A stretch of DNA of 34,166 nt from Litorilinea aerophila (GTDB lineage Bacteria; Chloroflexota; Anaerolineae; Caldilineales; Caldilineaceae), in NCBI GenBank assembly GCA_945905745.1, contig CAMDQF010000030.1:1-34166 (forward strand). The letters run 5' to 3'. Positions 9,527 to 16,930 of this stretch are shown one piece after another. How positions within the stretch are numbered: position 1 is the first letter of the stretch; each line of letters begins with the position of its first letter. A program made the position numbers and the translations under genes. The notes beneath the pieces are model-generated. The model worked only from the letters and a program-made list of their open reading frames with translations, was not told the DNA's origin and did not search any database.

Positions 9527-10481
9527 AAGCGCAATGGACGGACTGCTGATTATTGACAAGCCTGGCCTGCCAGAGGACGCCACCAGCACAGGAAGCGATC
9601 TCCCCACCAGCCACGATGTGGTGCAGCGGGTGCGCCGCTGGAGCCGTCAACGGCGTATCGGTCATACTGGCACATTGGACCCGATGGCGTCGGGCGTGCT
9701 TGTTCTCTGTCTGGGTGGTGCCACCCGGCTGGTGGAGTATTATCAGGGCCACGACAAAGTATATACGGCCCGTGTCACATTGGGCGCGACCACCGACACC
9801 TACGACGCGCTGGGCCAGGTGACCGACACCCGACCGGTTGGGCCGCTGACTTCGCAAGCTGTGGAAGCTGTGCTGGCTGGCTTTCGGGGCGAAATCGAAC
9901 AGCGCCCGCCGATCTATTCGGCCCTGAAGCAGGGGGGCGAGAGTCTGCACCGCAAGGCGCGCAGGGGGGAAGATGTGGTAGTGGAAGCGCGTCGGACCGT
10001 TGTCCACCGGCTGGACTTAATTTCCGTGGCAGAACCGAACCAACTCTGGCTGCGGGTGGCGTGCAGTGCCGGTTTTTATGTGCGTAGTCTGGCCTACGAC
10101 ATTGGCGCAGCCCTGGGAACAGGCGGCCATTTGAGCTATTTGCGCCGGGAAGTGGCCGGTCACTTTGCGGTGGACCAGGCCCACACTCTGGCCGCGGTGG
10201 AAGATGCCGCCCGGCTGGGCAGGCTGGACTCACTGCTGCTTGCGCCGGGCAAAGGGCTGGACCTGCCCAAACTGCGGCTGACCCCAGAAAGTGCCCAGCG
10301 GTTGGGGATGGGCCAGCGGGTCTGGCTGCCCGATTTTGCCTTCGATGCCGCCAGTGGCGTCGTGCAGGCAGTGGATGACGGGGATCAACTGTTGGGCATT
10401 GTGCGGGTGTTGGAAGCATCGCCCGAAAGCGGCGGTGGAATCCTGTGCAAAGCCGAAAAGTGGATGGCTTCGCAAAATTAG
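9519..10481 (+). CDS. truB: tRNA pseudouridine(55) synthase
   Basis: TruB makes pseudouridine-55 in the T loop of tRNA. The N-terminal GLLIIDKP motif is followed, after a short family-atypical insert (about 14 residues, GLPEDATSTGSD), by SHDVV. The catalytic segment GHTGTLDPMASGVLVLCLG holds the Asp nucleophile in TLDP. Later come YTARVTLGATTDTYDALG, QRPPIYSALKQGG and CSAGFYVRSLAYDIG, all typical. I give ATG 9519, which overlaps the nrnA stop by eight bases. ATG 9534 gives an equally good N-terminus, and three upstream in-frame ATGs lie in the tandem repeat. With the 9519 start it has about 320 residues, normal for TruB. Confidence 0.95.
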   Translation: MAESAMDGLLIIDKPGLPEDATSTGSDLPTSHDVVQRVRRWSRQRRIGHTGTLDPMASGVLVLCLGGATRLVEYYQGHDKVYTARVTLGATTDTYDALGQVTDTRPVGPLTSQAVEAVLAGFRGEIEQRPPIYSALKQGGESLHRKARRGEDVVVEARRTVVHRLDLISVAEPNQLWLRVACSAGFYVRSLAYDIGAALGTGGHLSYLRREVAGHFAVDQAHTLAAVEDAARLGRLDSLLLAPGKGLDLPKLRLTPESAQRLGMGQRVWLPDFAFDAASGVVQAVDDGDQLLGIVRVLEASPESGGGILCKAEKWMASQN

Positions 10482-10543
10482 GTATTGGATAGTAAGTATT
10501 GGGTAGTCTGCCAGTGCGACATGCCCCCAATATCCAATACCTA
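10479..10543 (+). repeat. 13-bp perfect inverted repeat between truB and ribF
   Basis: TAGGTATTGGATA (10479-10491) is mirrored by TATCCAATACCTA (10531-10543) with 39 bases between. The spacer starts with a second near-copy of the arm (TATTGGGTA, 10497-10505) whose complement CCCAATA abuts the right arm. The first three bases are the truB TAG stop. It may be a REP/MITE-like palindrome or an RNA hairpin between genes. No T tract follows. Confidence 0.75.
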
Positions 10544-10560
10544 TCAATTCTTGGAATCCT

Positions 10561-11511
10561 ATGCGGATATTTCGTGACATTCGGGACGCGGATTTGCCCG
10601 GCCCGACTTTTCTCACCGTTGGCAACTTTGATGGGCTGCATCGCGGCCACCAGATGCTGCTGGATCGCCTGCGCCAAAACGCCACCGCCCAGACAGGCAT
10701 GTCAGCTCTGCTCACCTTTCACCCCCACCCGCTGAGGGTTCTGCGCCCGGACACTCCGCTGGAATTGCTGACCACACCTGAAGAACGGCTGGCTCTGGCC
10801 GGAGAAGTGGGCTTGGATGTGGGTATCATCCAACCCTTTACCCCTGAACTGGCTCAATTGAACCCCCGAAATTTCCTGGAACTGCTCGTGCGCCATTTGG
10901 GATTGGCCGGATTGACGGTTGGCCCGGATTTTGCCCTGGGGCGCAACCGGACGGGCAATCTGGATGTGCTGGCTGCCCTGGGCCAGGAGTTGGGCTTTGG
11001 GCTGGATGTGGTGCAGCCCGTGCAGATGGCGGGAGAAGAGGTGCGCAGCTATTCCATTCGTCAGGCATTGCGGATGGGCGAAGTGGGGCGGGCTTCCGGG
11101 ATGCTGGGGCGGGACTATTCCATCAGCGGCACAGTTGTGGATGGCGACCGGAGAGGGCGCACGATTGGCATTCCCACGGCCAATCTGCGGGTGGATGTCG
11201 AACGATTACTGCCCGCAGATGGAGTTTACGCCAGTTGGGCCTGGGCCGATATGACAGCCCCGTCACCCCGCCTAGCCAGCGTGACCAATATCGGAATGCG
11301 CCCAACAGTGGGTGGCACAGAGCGCCGGGTGGAGTGTCACATTTTCGATTTCCCCCAGCCAGGTCAGGACGGCGATCTCTACGGCAAGACAATGAAATTG
11401 GCTTTTGTTCAGCGGCTGCGCCCAGAACAGCGCTTTGAAAATCTGGAGGCACTGCTTGCCCAGATTCGGCAGGACATGGCCGCGGCTCGCTCCCTATTGC
11501 AGAATAGTTGA
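10561..11511 (+). CDS. ribF: Bifunctional riboflavin kinase/FAD synthetase
   Basis: RibF phosphorylates riboflavin to FMN and adenylates FMN to FAD. The 316-residue protein has both modules. The N-terminal nucleotidyltransferase has TVGNFDGLHRGHQMLL (HxGH-like site) and the GPDFALGRNRTGN segment. The C-terminal kinase has GRDYSISGTVVDGDRRGRTI, IPTANL (substrate/metal loop) and VTNIGMRPTVGG, ending in the DLYGKTMKLAFVQRLRPEQRF block. The start ATG lies 80 bp after truB, beyond the inverted repeat, and has only a weak GGAA upstream. The end overlaps the next gene (TGATG), which suggests translational coupling to an accessory lipoprotein not usually found here. Confidence 0.96.
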   Translation: MRIFRDIRDADLPGPTFLTVGNFDGLHRGHQMLLDRLRQNATAQTGMSALLTFHPHPLRVLRPDTPLELLTTPEERLALAGEVGLDVGIIQPFTPELAQLNPRNFLELLVRHLGLAGLTVGPDFALGRNRTGNLDVLAALGQELGFGLDVVQPVQMAGEEVRSYSIRQALRMGEVGRASGMLGRDYSISGTVVDGDRRGRTIGIPTANLRVDVERLLPADGVYASWAWADMTAPSPRLASVTNIGMRPTVGGTERRVECHIFDFPQPGQDGDLYGKTMKLAFVQRLRPEQRFENLEALLAQIRQDMAAARSLLQNS

Positions 11512-13757
11512 TGGAAACCATCGCGATGAACGAAAATCCGCGTTCTATACGAAGAAATTTACTCTGGACCTGCCTTCTCCTGAGCCTGGGCTTTCTTCTG
11601 ACCGGGTGTGCCCAGCAGCCGCTTTTTGTGGTTGCGATGAAAACGCCAGAAGCTGGCAATGCTGGGGCTGTAGCCCCGGTCCCTGCAGCCCCTTCCGTGC
11701 CATTGTCACCCCGATCCAATCCTGAAATCCTGGGTGGATTGGGCAGCGTCCGCCCATTGGAGACTCTTTTCGACGGGGTCGCCTGTCTGGCCGACGGTCA
11801 GCCGGTCTATGGGGTGATGCAGGCCAATGCCAATGTGCGCACCGAGCCAACAGCCAACGGCTGTCGCGTAGGCCGCGCACCGGCAGGCACACTTGTACGC
11901 ATCGAGGGACTCTACAGCGAAGGCGACCCGCGACCGCTCCTGTCGCTCAACCGCTTGCAGCAGAGTATAGGACTCCCCGCAGTAGGCTACGACGAAGACA
12001 TTCAACCCATTTTTGCCGCCACCTGTGCCGTCTGTCACGGCGATCTGGTGCAGAATGCCGAACTTAAAGTGACGGACTACGCTTCGTTGCTGGCTGGCAG
12101 TATGCGCGGTCCGGTGATTGTGCCGGGCCGACCGGAGGATTCGTTTCTCTGGCATCAGGTCTCCACAGGCGTCATGCCTATGGCGGGAGCGTTAGCCGAC
12201 AGCGACAAGCGGCTGATCTATGAGTGGATTCGGAGCGGCGCGCCCAAAGTGCGCCCGGAAACGCCTGCGGACGAGCGACTCTGGCTGCGCATCAGCAGCG
12301 CCGACTATAACCCGGCGGCCAACGAGTGCGAAGATGCACAAGATTCTCAGACGTTCATCAACAGCACCCTTGTGCGGTTTGCCAGTTGCGTGGCGGCTCC
12401 TATAGCCGAACAGTTGGCCGCCTATCTGCCCCGCTCCCAGCAGAACGACCGGGGCGATATCGACAAAGTGTTGAGCGTGGCCGTATCTCGCCCCATTGGG
12501 CTGACCGGTCCCCAGCCAGAAGCGACTGTACCAGCCGCCAAACCAGTACCCCAGCCAGCGCCAAGCTCGGGGACGCCTGCTCCGGCTGCTCCCCCCAAGC
12601 CAGCAACACCCGTGCAGGCGAATGTGCCCAAAGTGTCCATTGGCGCAGCACCGCTGGGTCTGTCCGCGCCGTCGGACAACGATCCCTGGATGATCCCCCA
12701 GGGTGGCTTCTGCATCGAACGGCGTTTGCAGCAGAAATTGGAAAACAATCGGGGCATTACCAGTCTGGCCTTTGCGCCGGATGGCAGACTCTTCATGGGT
12801 CTGGATTCTCCGACAACTGGCACCCAAGACCCCAACATTCTCTTTGACGCTTTCCACCCCAGTCGCTCGATTGGCGTCTATCAGAACGGCGAAGAGAACT
12901 ATTCTGAGATTCTGGTCGAGTCCGGGCGCATCACCGGGATGGTCTGGCAGAACGGTGTACTCTATCTCAACCGGGCTGGCGAGGTAGGGCGTATCGTGGA
13001 TGGGGGTCAATACGAACGATTGGCCGCGGGTTTCGCTGTAGAGGGGCGGCTGTTTCATGCCAACAACGGCATTGCAATTGCCAACGGCTGGCTTTACGTC
13101 TCGGCCGGCGGTGTGCGGGATGGCTATTCGGACGGGCTGATTGCGGTGGGTGATGGGGATGTGCCCGCCGAATCCCTGGCGACGAGCATCGCAGGTGGCA
13201 ATCCATTTGGCTCGCGCATTGTGCGGGCCCAGCTCGACAGACTGATCTCCGAGCGCACCATCGGCGTCTTCCAAACCGCAGTCAGAGGCGTGCGCAACCC
13301 CTACGGGTTGACCTCAGACCCATCCGGACGGCTCTGGTTTACCGACAACGGGGCCACCAATGTACCGGGCGATACCAGCGCGGGGGACGAGGTAAACTAT
13401 TTCGACCCCGGCTCGCTCTCTGGGGCAGCCGCGGGCGGGGACGAATCGGCCACCCCCTACTACGGATTTCCCCTGACGTTGGCAGGCATTCAGAAAGAGT
13501 GGTATACAGCGCCGGTTTTGCCACTTCTCAATACGTCCGCGCCGACAGCCATCACCTGGGCCTATGGCACAGTTTTCTATGCTCAGTATGGCCGGGACCC
13601 CGGACTCTATCGGATTGCCAGCGCGGGCGGGCAACTAGTGGCGGAGCGGGTATTGCTTGGGTGGCCGATTCAGTCCCTGACGACAGCCCCGGACGGCGCG
13701 TTGTGGGTGGGCACAGGCAGCGGTGGCCTCTATCGCATGACTCCAGGCTGCGGTTGA
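11511..13757 (+). CDS. Lipoprotein with cytochrome-c-like CxxCH domain and C-terminal beta-propeller
   Basis: This is an exported protein of 748 residues. The signal has lipobox LLTGC (lipidated Cys33). Next comes a short SH3-like stretch (GVMQANANVRTEPTANGCRVG), then a haem-binding-type motif CAVCH (Cys172, Cys175, His176) with VMPM (Met222/Met224) as possible distal ligand, as in planctomycete-type cytochrome c domains. A Pro/Ala-rich linker follows (about 345-390). The C-terminal half resembles NHL or glucose/sorbosone-dehydrogenase propellers (SLAFAPDGRLFMGLDS, VRGVRNPYGLTSDPSGRLWF, APDGALWVGTGSGGLYRM). It may transfer electrons from a sugar-type substrate outside the membrane, but the substrate is unknown. 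ATG 11511 overlaps the ribF stop. TTG 11508 and ATG 11526 are other possible starts. Confidence 0.8.
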   Translation: METIAMNENPRSIRRNLLWTCLLLSLGFLLTGCAQQPLFVVAMKTPEAGNAGAVAPVPAAPSVPLSPRSNPEILGGLGSVRPLETLFDGVACLADGQPVYGVMQANANVRTEPTANGCRVGRAPAGTLVRIEGLYSEGDPRPLLSLNRLQQSIGLPAVGYDEDIQPIFAATCAVCHGDLVQNAELKVTDYASLLAGSMRGPVIVPGRPEDSFLWHQVSTGVMPMAGALADSDKRLIYEWIRSGAPKVRPETPADERLWLRISSADYNPAANECEDAQDSQTFINSTLVRFASCVAAPIAEQLAAYLPRSQQNDRGDIDKVLSVAVSRPIGLTGPQPEATVPAAKPVPQPAPSSGTPAPAAPPKPATPVQANVPKVSIGAAPLGLSAPSDNDPWMIPQGGFCIERRLQQKLENNRGITSLAFAPDGRLFMGLDSPTTGTQDPNILFDAFHPSRSIGVYQNGEENYSEILVESGRITGMVWQNGVLYLNRAGEVGRIVDGGQYERLAAGFAVEGRLFHANNGIAIANGWLYVSAGGVRDGYSDGLIAVGDGDVPAESLATSIAGGNPFGSRIVRAQLDRLISERTIGVFQTAVRGVRNPYGLTSDPSGRLWFTDNGATNVPGDTSAGDEVNYFDPGSLSGAAAGGDESATPYYGFPLTLAGIQKEWYTAPVLPLLNTSAPTAITWAYGTVFYAQYGRDPGLYRIASAGGQLVAERVLLGWPIQSLTTAPDGALWVGTGSGGLYRMTPGCG

Positions 13758-13761
13758 TATA

Positions 13762-14985
13762 ATGCGTTTTCTCTTTGCATCTGCCCAATTGGTCGGCCAT
13801 TTGGACTGGGGTGGTTTTCTCGCCACCGCGGCCGAGCTGGCGCGGCGGGGGCACGAAGTCCATTGGGCCAGTGGTGCGGAGGTTCAGGCCGCCCTGACCG
13901 CCAACGGACTCATAGGCCATGTGTTGGCCGAGACCGGCTGGCGCTGGCCCCTGCCCCCGCCGCTACAGCCGGACGAAGTTGGTTCGCCCCAGGAATTCGT
14001 CAACCAGCGGATGATCCGCTCCCTGGATCAGTGGTTTGATGTGGAGCGGGTGGCCGCAGCCACCGAAACGCTCAATCGCATTGGGCAGGCTGTGCAGCCG
14101 GACCTGATGATCAGTGAGATGTTTATGGCAGCGGCGGGGTTGAGCGCGGAGGTGCTGGGTGTGCCTTTTGCGGTGGCGGGCTGGCCTGCCATCCACGCGG
14201 TATTGCCGGAGAATGCCCAGTTTGTGGCGGAGATTGCCCAGGCCCGGCTGGCAGAGTTGAACCGGCGCTTGGGCATCAGCGGTCTCAATTGGGCACAGGC
14301 AGGCGCACCTGCTTTGCTCTCGCCCCACCTGCACCTGACCTACTGGTCGCCCCGCTGGTTTGCCGGTCTGCCCCTGCTCCCACAAAACCGGCTGGTGGGT
14401 GGCATAGCCCCGCCCGCCAAACCCTGGGAGACCCCCTGGCTCAATCAGCTACCGATGGACCAGCCCTGGGCTTTTATCACGCTGGGCACGGCCTTCACCG
14501 ATGACCCCAATTTCTTTGTGGCGGCTGCCCACGCCGCGGCGCAGACCGGCTGCTTGCCTATTCTGGCTGTGGGCAACGACGTCAACAGCGCGTGGAGTCA
14601 AGCCCTGCGTGCCCGTCTGCCCAAGCCATCGGTGGTGGTGGGCAAGATCAACTTTTCTGAAGTACTGCCCTATGCCGCCGTCGCCATCCATCACGGCGGC
14701 GCAGGCACAACCCACGCGCTGGTCACACACGCCGTCCCCCAAATCGTTGTCCCCCACGCCGCGGACCAGGGCCGCCAGGCCGAAGGGGTGGCGCGCAGCG
14801 GTGTGGGCTACCGCTTTGCCCCCAAAGATGTGACCGTTCCCCTTCTCGTCCAGGCCCTGCGCAACGCACTCCCCGACGATTCCCCCATCCGCGCCAATGC
14901 CCGCGCTTTGCAGGCGGAGTTCGCCAGTCTGGGCGGGGTGCCCGTGGCCGCGGATGTGCTGGAGGAGATGGCGACCAACCCGTAG
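13762..14985 (+). CDS. GT1-family (MGT/UGT-like) glycosyltransferase
   Basis: This 407-residue GT-B enzyme probably moves a sugar from a nucleotide-sugar to a lipid or small-molecule acceptor in the cytosol. The N-terminus MRFLFASAQLVGHLDWGGFL followed by AAELARRGHEVHWAS is the standard acceptor-domain start with the catalytic-type His. The C-terminal donor site reads PWAFITLGTAF, then HHGGAGTTHALVTHAVPQIV and HAADQGRQAEGVARSGVG, the UGT/MGT signature. It starts four bases after the cytochrome/propeller lipoprotein, so the two are likely in one transcript. Neither the sugar nor the acceptor can be read from sequence. Macrolide and sterol transferases, and carotenoid or rhamnolipid-type enzymes, belong to the same superfamily. 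Confidence 0.88.
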   Translation: MRFLFASAQLVGHLDWGGFLATAAELARRGHEVHWASGAEVQAALTANGLIGHVLAETGWRWPLPPPLQPDEVGSPQEFVNQRMIRSLDQWFDVERVAAATETLNRIGQAVQPDLMISEMFMAAAGLSAEVLGVPFAVAGWPAIHAVLPENAQFVAEIAQARLAELNRRLGISGLNWAQAGAPALLSPHLHLTYWSPRWFAGLPLLPQNRLVGGIAPPAKPWETPWLNQLPMDQPWAFITLGTAFTDDPNFFVAAAHAAAQTGCLPILAVGNDVNSAWSQALRARLPKPSVVVGKINFSEVLPYAAVAIHHGGAGTTHALVTHAVPQIVVPHAADQGRQAEGVARSGVGYRFAPKDVTVPLLVQALRNALPDDSPIRANARALQAEFASLGGVPVAADVLEEMATNP

Positions 14986-15026
14986 GTTGGGTTCTTGGGC
15001 GTGCGCAGGCGTTGGGCAAGATATAG

Positions 15027-15032
15027 TATAAT
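15027..15032 (+). promoter_or_regulatory. Consensus -10 hexamer before the AAA-nuclease gene
   Basis: TATAATA begins at 15027, 88 bp before the chosen start. No good -35 hexamer lies at the right distance: the nearest TTGGGC (15012-15017) is too close. It is kept as a weak promoter candidate. Confidence 0.35.
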
Positions 15033-15119
15033 AGGGGTGTGCGAGCAGATTTTGTGGGGCGGCGCTCCAGCTTGTCGCAGCCGGCAGCAGCCAGGAGAGA
15101 TGATGTGGGAGAGAAGCGT

Positions 15120-16841
15120 ATGAAAAAACGGGTCTTGTATAGCGAAGCCAACTATGCCGCGATTGTGCGCGATCACGGCTATTTTGTTGACAAAACGGCT
15201 TATATTGCCAAACTGGAAAATGTGCGCAATCCGGTCTTTCTGCGCCCGCGCCGCTTCGGCAAGTCGCTGCTCTGCTCGATTTTGCGCTACTACTATGACC
15301 GTAATTCCGCCGGGCAATTTGACGAACTCTTTGGGCATACGTGGATCGGTCAACAACCAACGGGCCAGCAGAATCAGTATCTCATTCTCTATCTAAACTT
15401 TTCCACGATTGCCACTGGGCCAACCATTCAGGAGATTGATCAGAGCTTTCGGCGGCAATGCAATAACACCTTAAACAACATGCGGCGACAGTATGCGCCC
15501 CTGTTGGACGAGATGCCGAGATTGGATCTCAGCGCGCCGGTTGCGGACAACCTGGGCGTTGTGCTGGGCCATATCTGGCAGGCCGACTTGCCACGCGTCT
15601 TTGTCATCATTGACGAGTATGACAACTTTGCCAACCAACTGGTCACCGGGCATAAGGATTTGCTCTACCAACAACTGGTGGCCGAGGACAGCTTTTTCAA
15701 ATCGTTCTTCAAAACGTTGAAGGAGGGGCGGGAAACCGGGGCAATCGCTAACGTTTTTATCACTGGGGTGCTGCCCATTTTGATTGATGAACTGGCGTCC
15801 GGCTTTAATATCGCCTCGATCATTACCCTGCGCCCTGAATTTGAAGCGATGGTCGGTTTTACCCAGACGGAAGTCGATCAGTTGTTGGATGATGTGTATC
15901 GGGATTATGCCATTAACCCGACGACGCGCCCGGAAGTGGATACGGTGATTAAGAATCATTACAATGGCTATCACTTTGTCAACCCGCAGGGCGAGGCGCT
16001 CTATAACTCCACGATTTTGATGTATTTTCTTGACTACTTTACGATTCACAAAGAAATGCCAGAATATCTGACCGATTTGAACCTACGCACCGATCTGAGT
16101 TGGGTGCGCCGGTTGACCAGCGCCCAGGCGGGGGATACGGAAGCCTTTGTCACCCAGTTGACCAGCGAAAACCGCATTGCCTATGACAAAAACTTTCTCA
16201 TCAGCAAGTTCAATACGACCCAGTTTTTTCAGCCGAGCTTCTACCCCATCTCCTTTTTCTATTTGGGTATGCTCACCCAACAAGACAACTTCTTCCTGCG
16301 TCTGCCCAATCTGAACATTCGCCAAATCTTTATCGAATACTTCAATGAGCTGTATCAGATTGATGTCTCGACGCGCTATTCCGAGCTGATGCAGGCATTT
16401 GTCAACCATCCCGATCTGGGAACACTCTTTGCCGGCTATTGGCGTGAGTACATTGGACAATTCCCCGAAGCCATTTTCACAAAAGTCAACGAAAATTTCT
16501 ACCGCAGCACCTTCTTTGAACTGTGCAGCCGCTATCTTTCCAAGTGGTTTACCTGGAATGTAGAACGCTCGTATCCTTCGGGTAAAAGCGATCTCGAATT
16601 TGTCGGCAAGTACCACGAGCAGTTCGCCGGGCTGCGTTGGGTGATCGAGTTCAAATACTTTTCCAACGCCGAGTGGCGCAAACTCAACACCACCATTGAC
16701 GCCTTTGCGCTACAACCGGAAGATAGCGTGCAGATTGCTGGCTATGTCGAGGGTTTGCGCCGCGAGTACCCCGAAGCCCAGATCGAACAGTTTGTGATCT
16801 ACTGTTTTGGCAACCAGGGCTTTCGGGTTTTTGCGGTGTAG
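15120..16841 (+). CDS. AAA-like ATPase fused to PD-(D/E)xK nuclease domain (PF09820/PF08011 type)
   Basis: This 573-residue protein belongs to the widespread AAA-ATPase_like plus PDDEXK_9 group, whose function is mostly unknown. The N-terminal part has the family start GYFVDKTAYI, a degenerate P-loop RPRRFGKSLL (42-51) and Walker B VFVIIDEYDNF. At the C-terminus SGKSDLEFVG, followed by WVIEFKYF, gives the D...ExK nuclease core. The start ATG 15120 has GGGAGAG at 15107-15113. An upstream in-frame start at 15039 is less likely. Codons are visibly more AT-rich than the neighbours and the gene stands alone, which fits acquisition by transfer. These genes are often multicopy and linked to mobile DNA or defence, which is an inference here. 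It is convergent with the next gene. Confidence 0.9.
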   Translation: MKKRVLYSEANYAAIVRDHGYFVDKTAYIAKLENVRNPVFLRPRRFGKSLLCSILRYYYDRNSAGQFDELFGHTWIGQQPTGQQNQYLILYLNFSTIATGPTIQEIDQSFRRQCNNTLNNMRRQYAPLLDEMPRLDLSAPVADNLGVVLGHIWQADLPRVFVIIDEYDNFANQLVTGHKDLLYQQLVAEDSFFKSFFKTLKEGRETGAIANVFITGVLPILIDELASGFNIASIITLRPEFEAMVGFTQTEVDQLLDDVYRDYAINPTTRPEVDTVIKNHYNGYHFVNPQGEALYNSTILMYFLDYFTIHKEMPEYLTDLNLRTDLSWVRRLTSAQAGDTEAFVTQLTSENRIAYDKNFLISKFNTTQFFQPSFYPISFFYLGMLTQQDNFFLRLPNLNIRQIFIEYFNELYQIDVSTRYSELMQAFVNHPDLGTLFAGYWREYIGQFPEAIFTKVNENFYRSTFFELCSRYLSKWFTWNVERSYPSGKSDLEFVGKYHEQFAGLRWVIEFKYFSNAEWRKLNTTIDAFALQPEDSVQIAGYVEGLRREYPEAQIEQFVIYCFGNQGFRVFAV

Positions 16842-16913
16842 GGGCACGAGTGGGGCAGGATGAGATTTGCCGACGAAGGCGACTGATCTGCCCGCCCCAC
16901 CTCATGCCCCTAC
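16838..16913. terminator. Long inverted repeat between convergent genes
   Basis: GTAGGGGCA (16838-16846) pairs with TGCCCCTAC (16905-16913). The stem continues inward with GAG/CTC and TGGGGC/GCCCCA (16851-16856 with 16894-16899), giving about 18 pairs in an imperfect arm. The left arm begins inside the stop codon of the AAA-nuclease gene. It is a likely bidirectional hairpin but lacks T tracts, so it may instead be a REP-like element. Confidence 0.6.
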
Positions 16914-16930
16914 GCACGGATTGACACGGA

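Noticed and set aside
15039-15119. Upstream start for the AAA-nuclease protein
   Set aside because: The added 27 residues do not belong to the family N-terminus. The ATG at 15120 has a proper ribosome-binding site and begins with the usual short lead into GYFVDKT.
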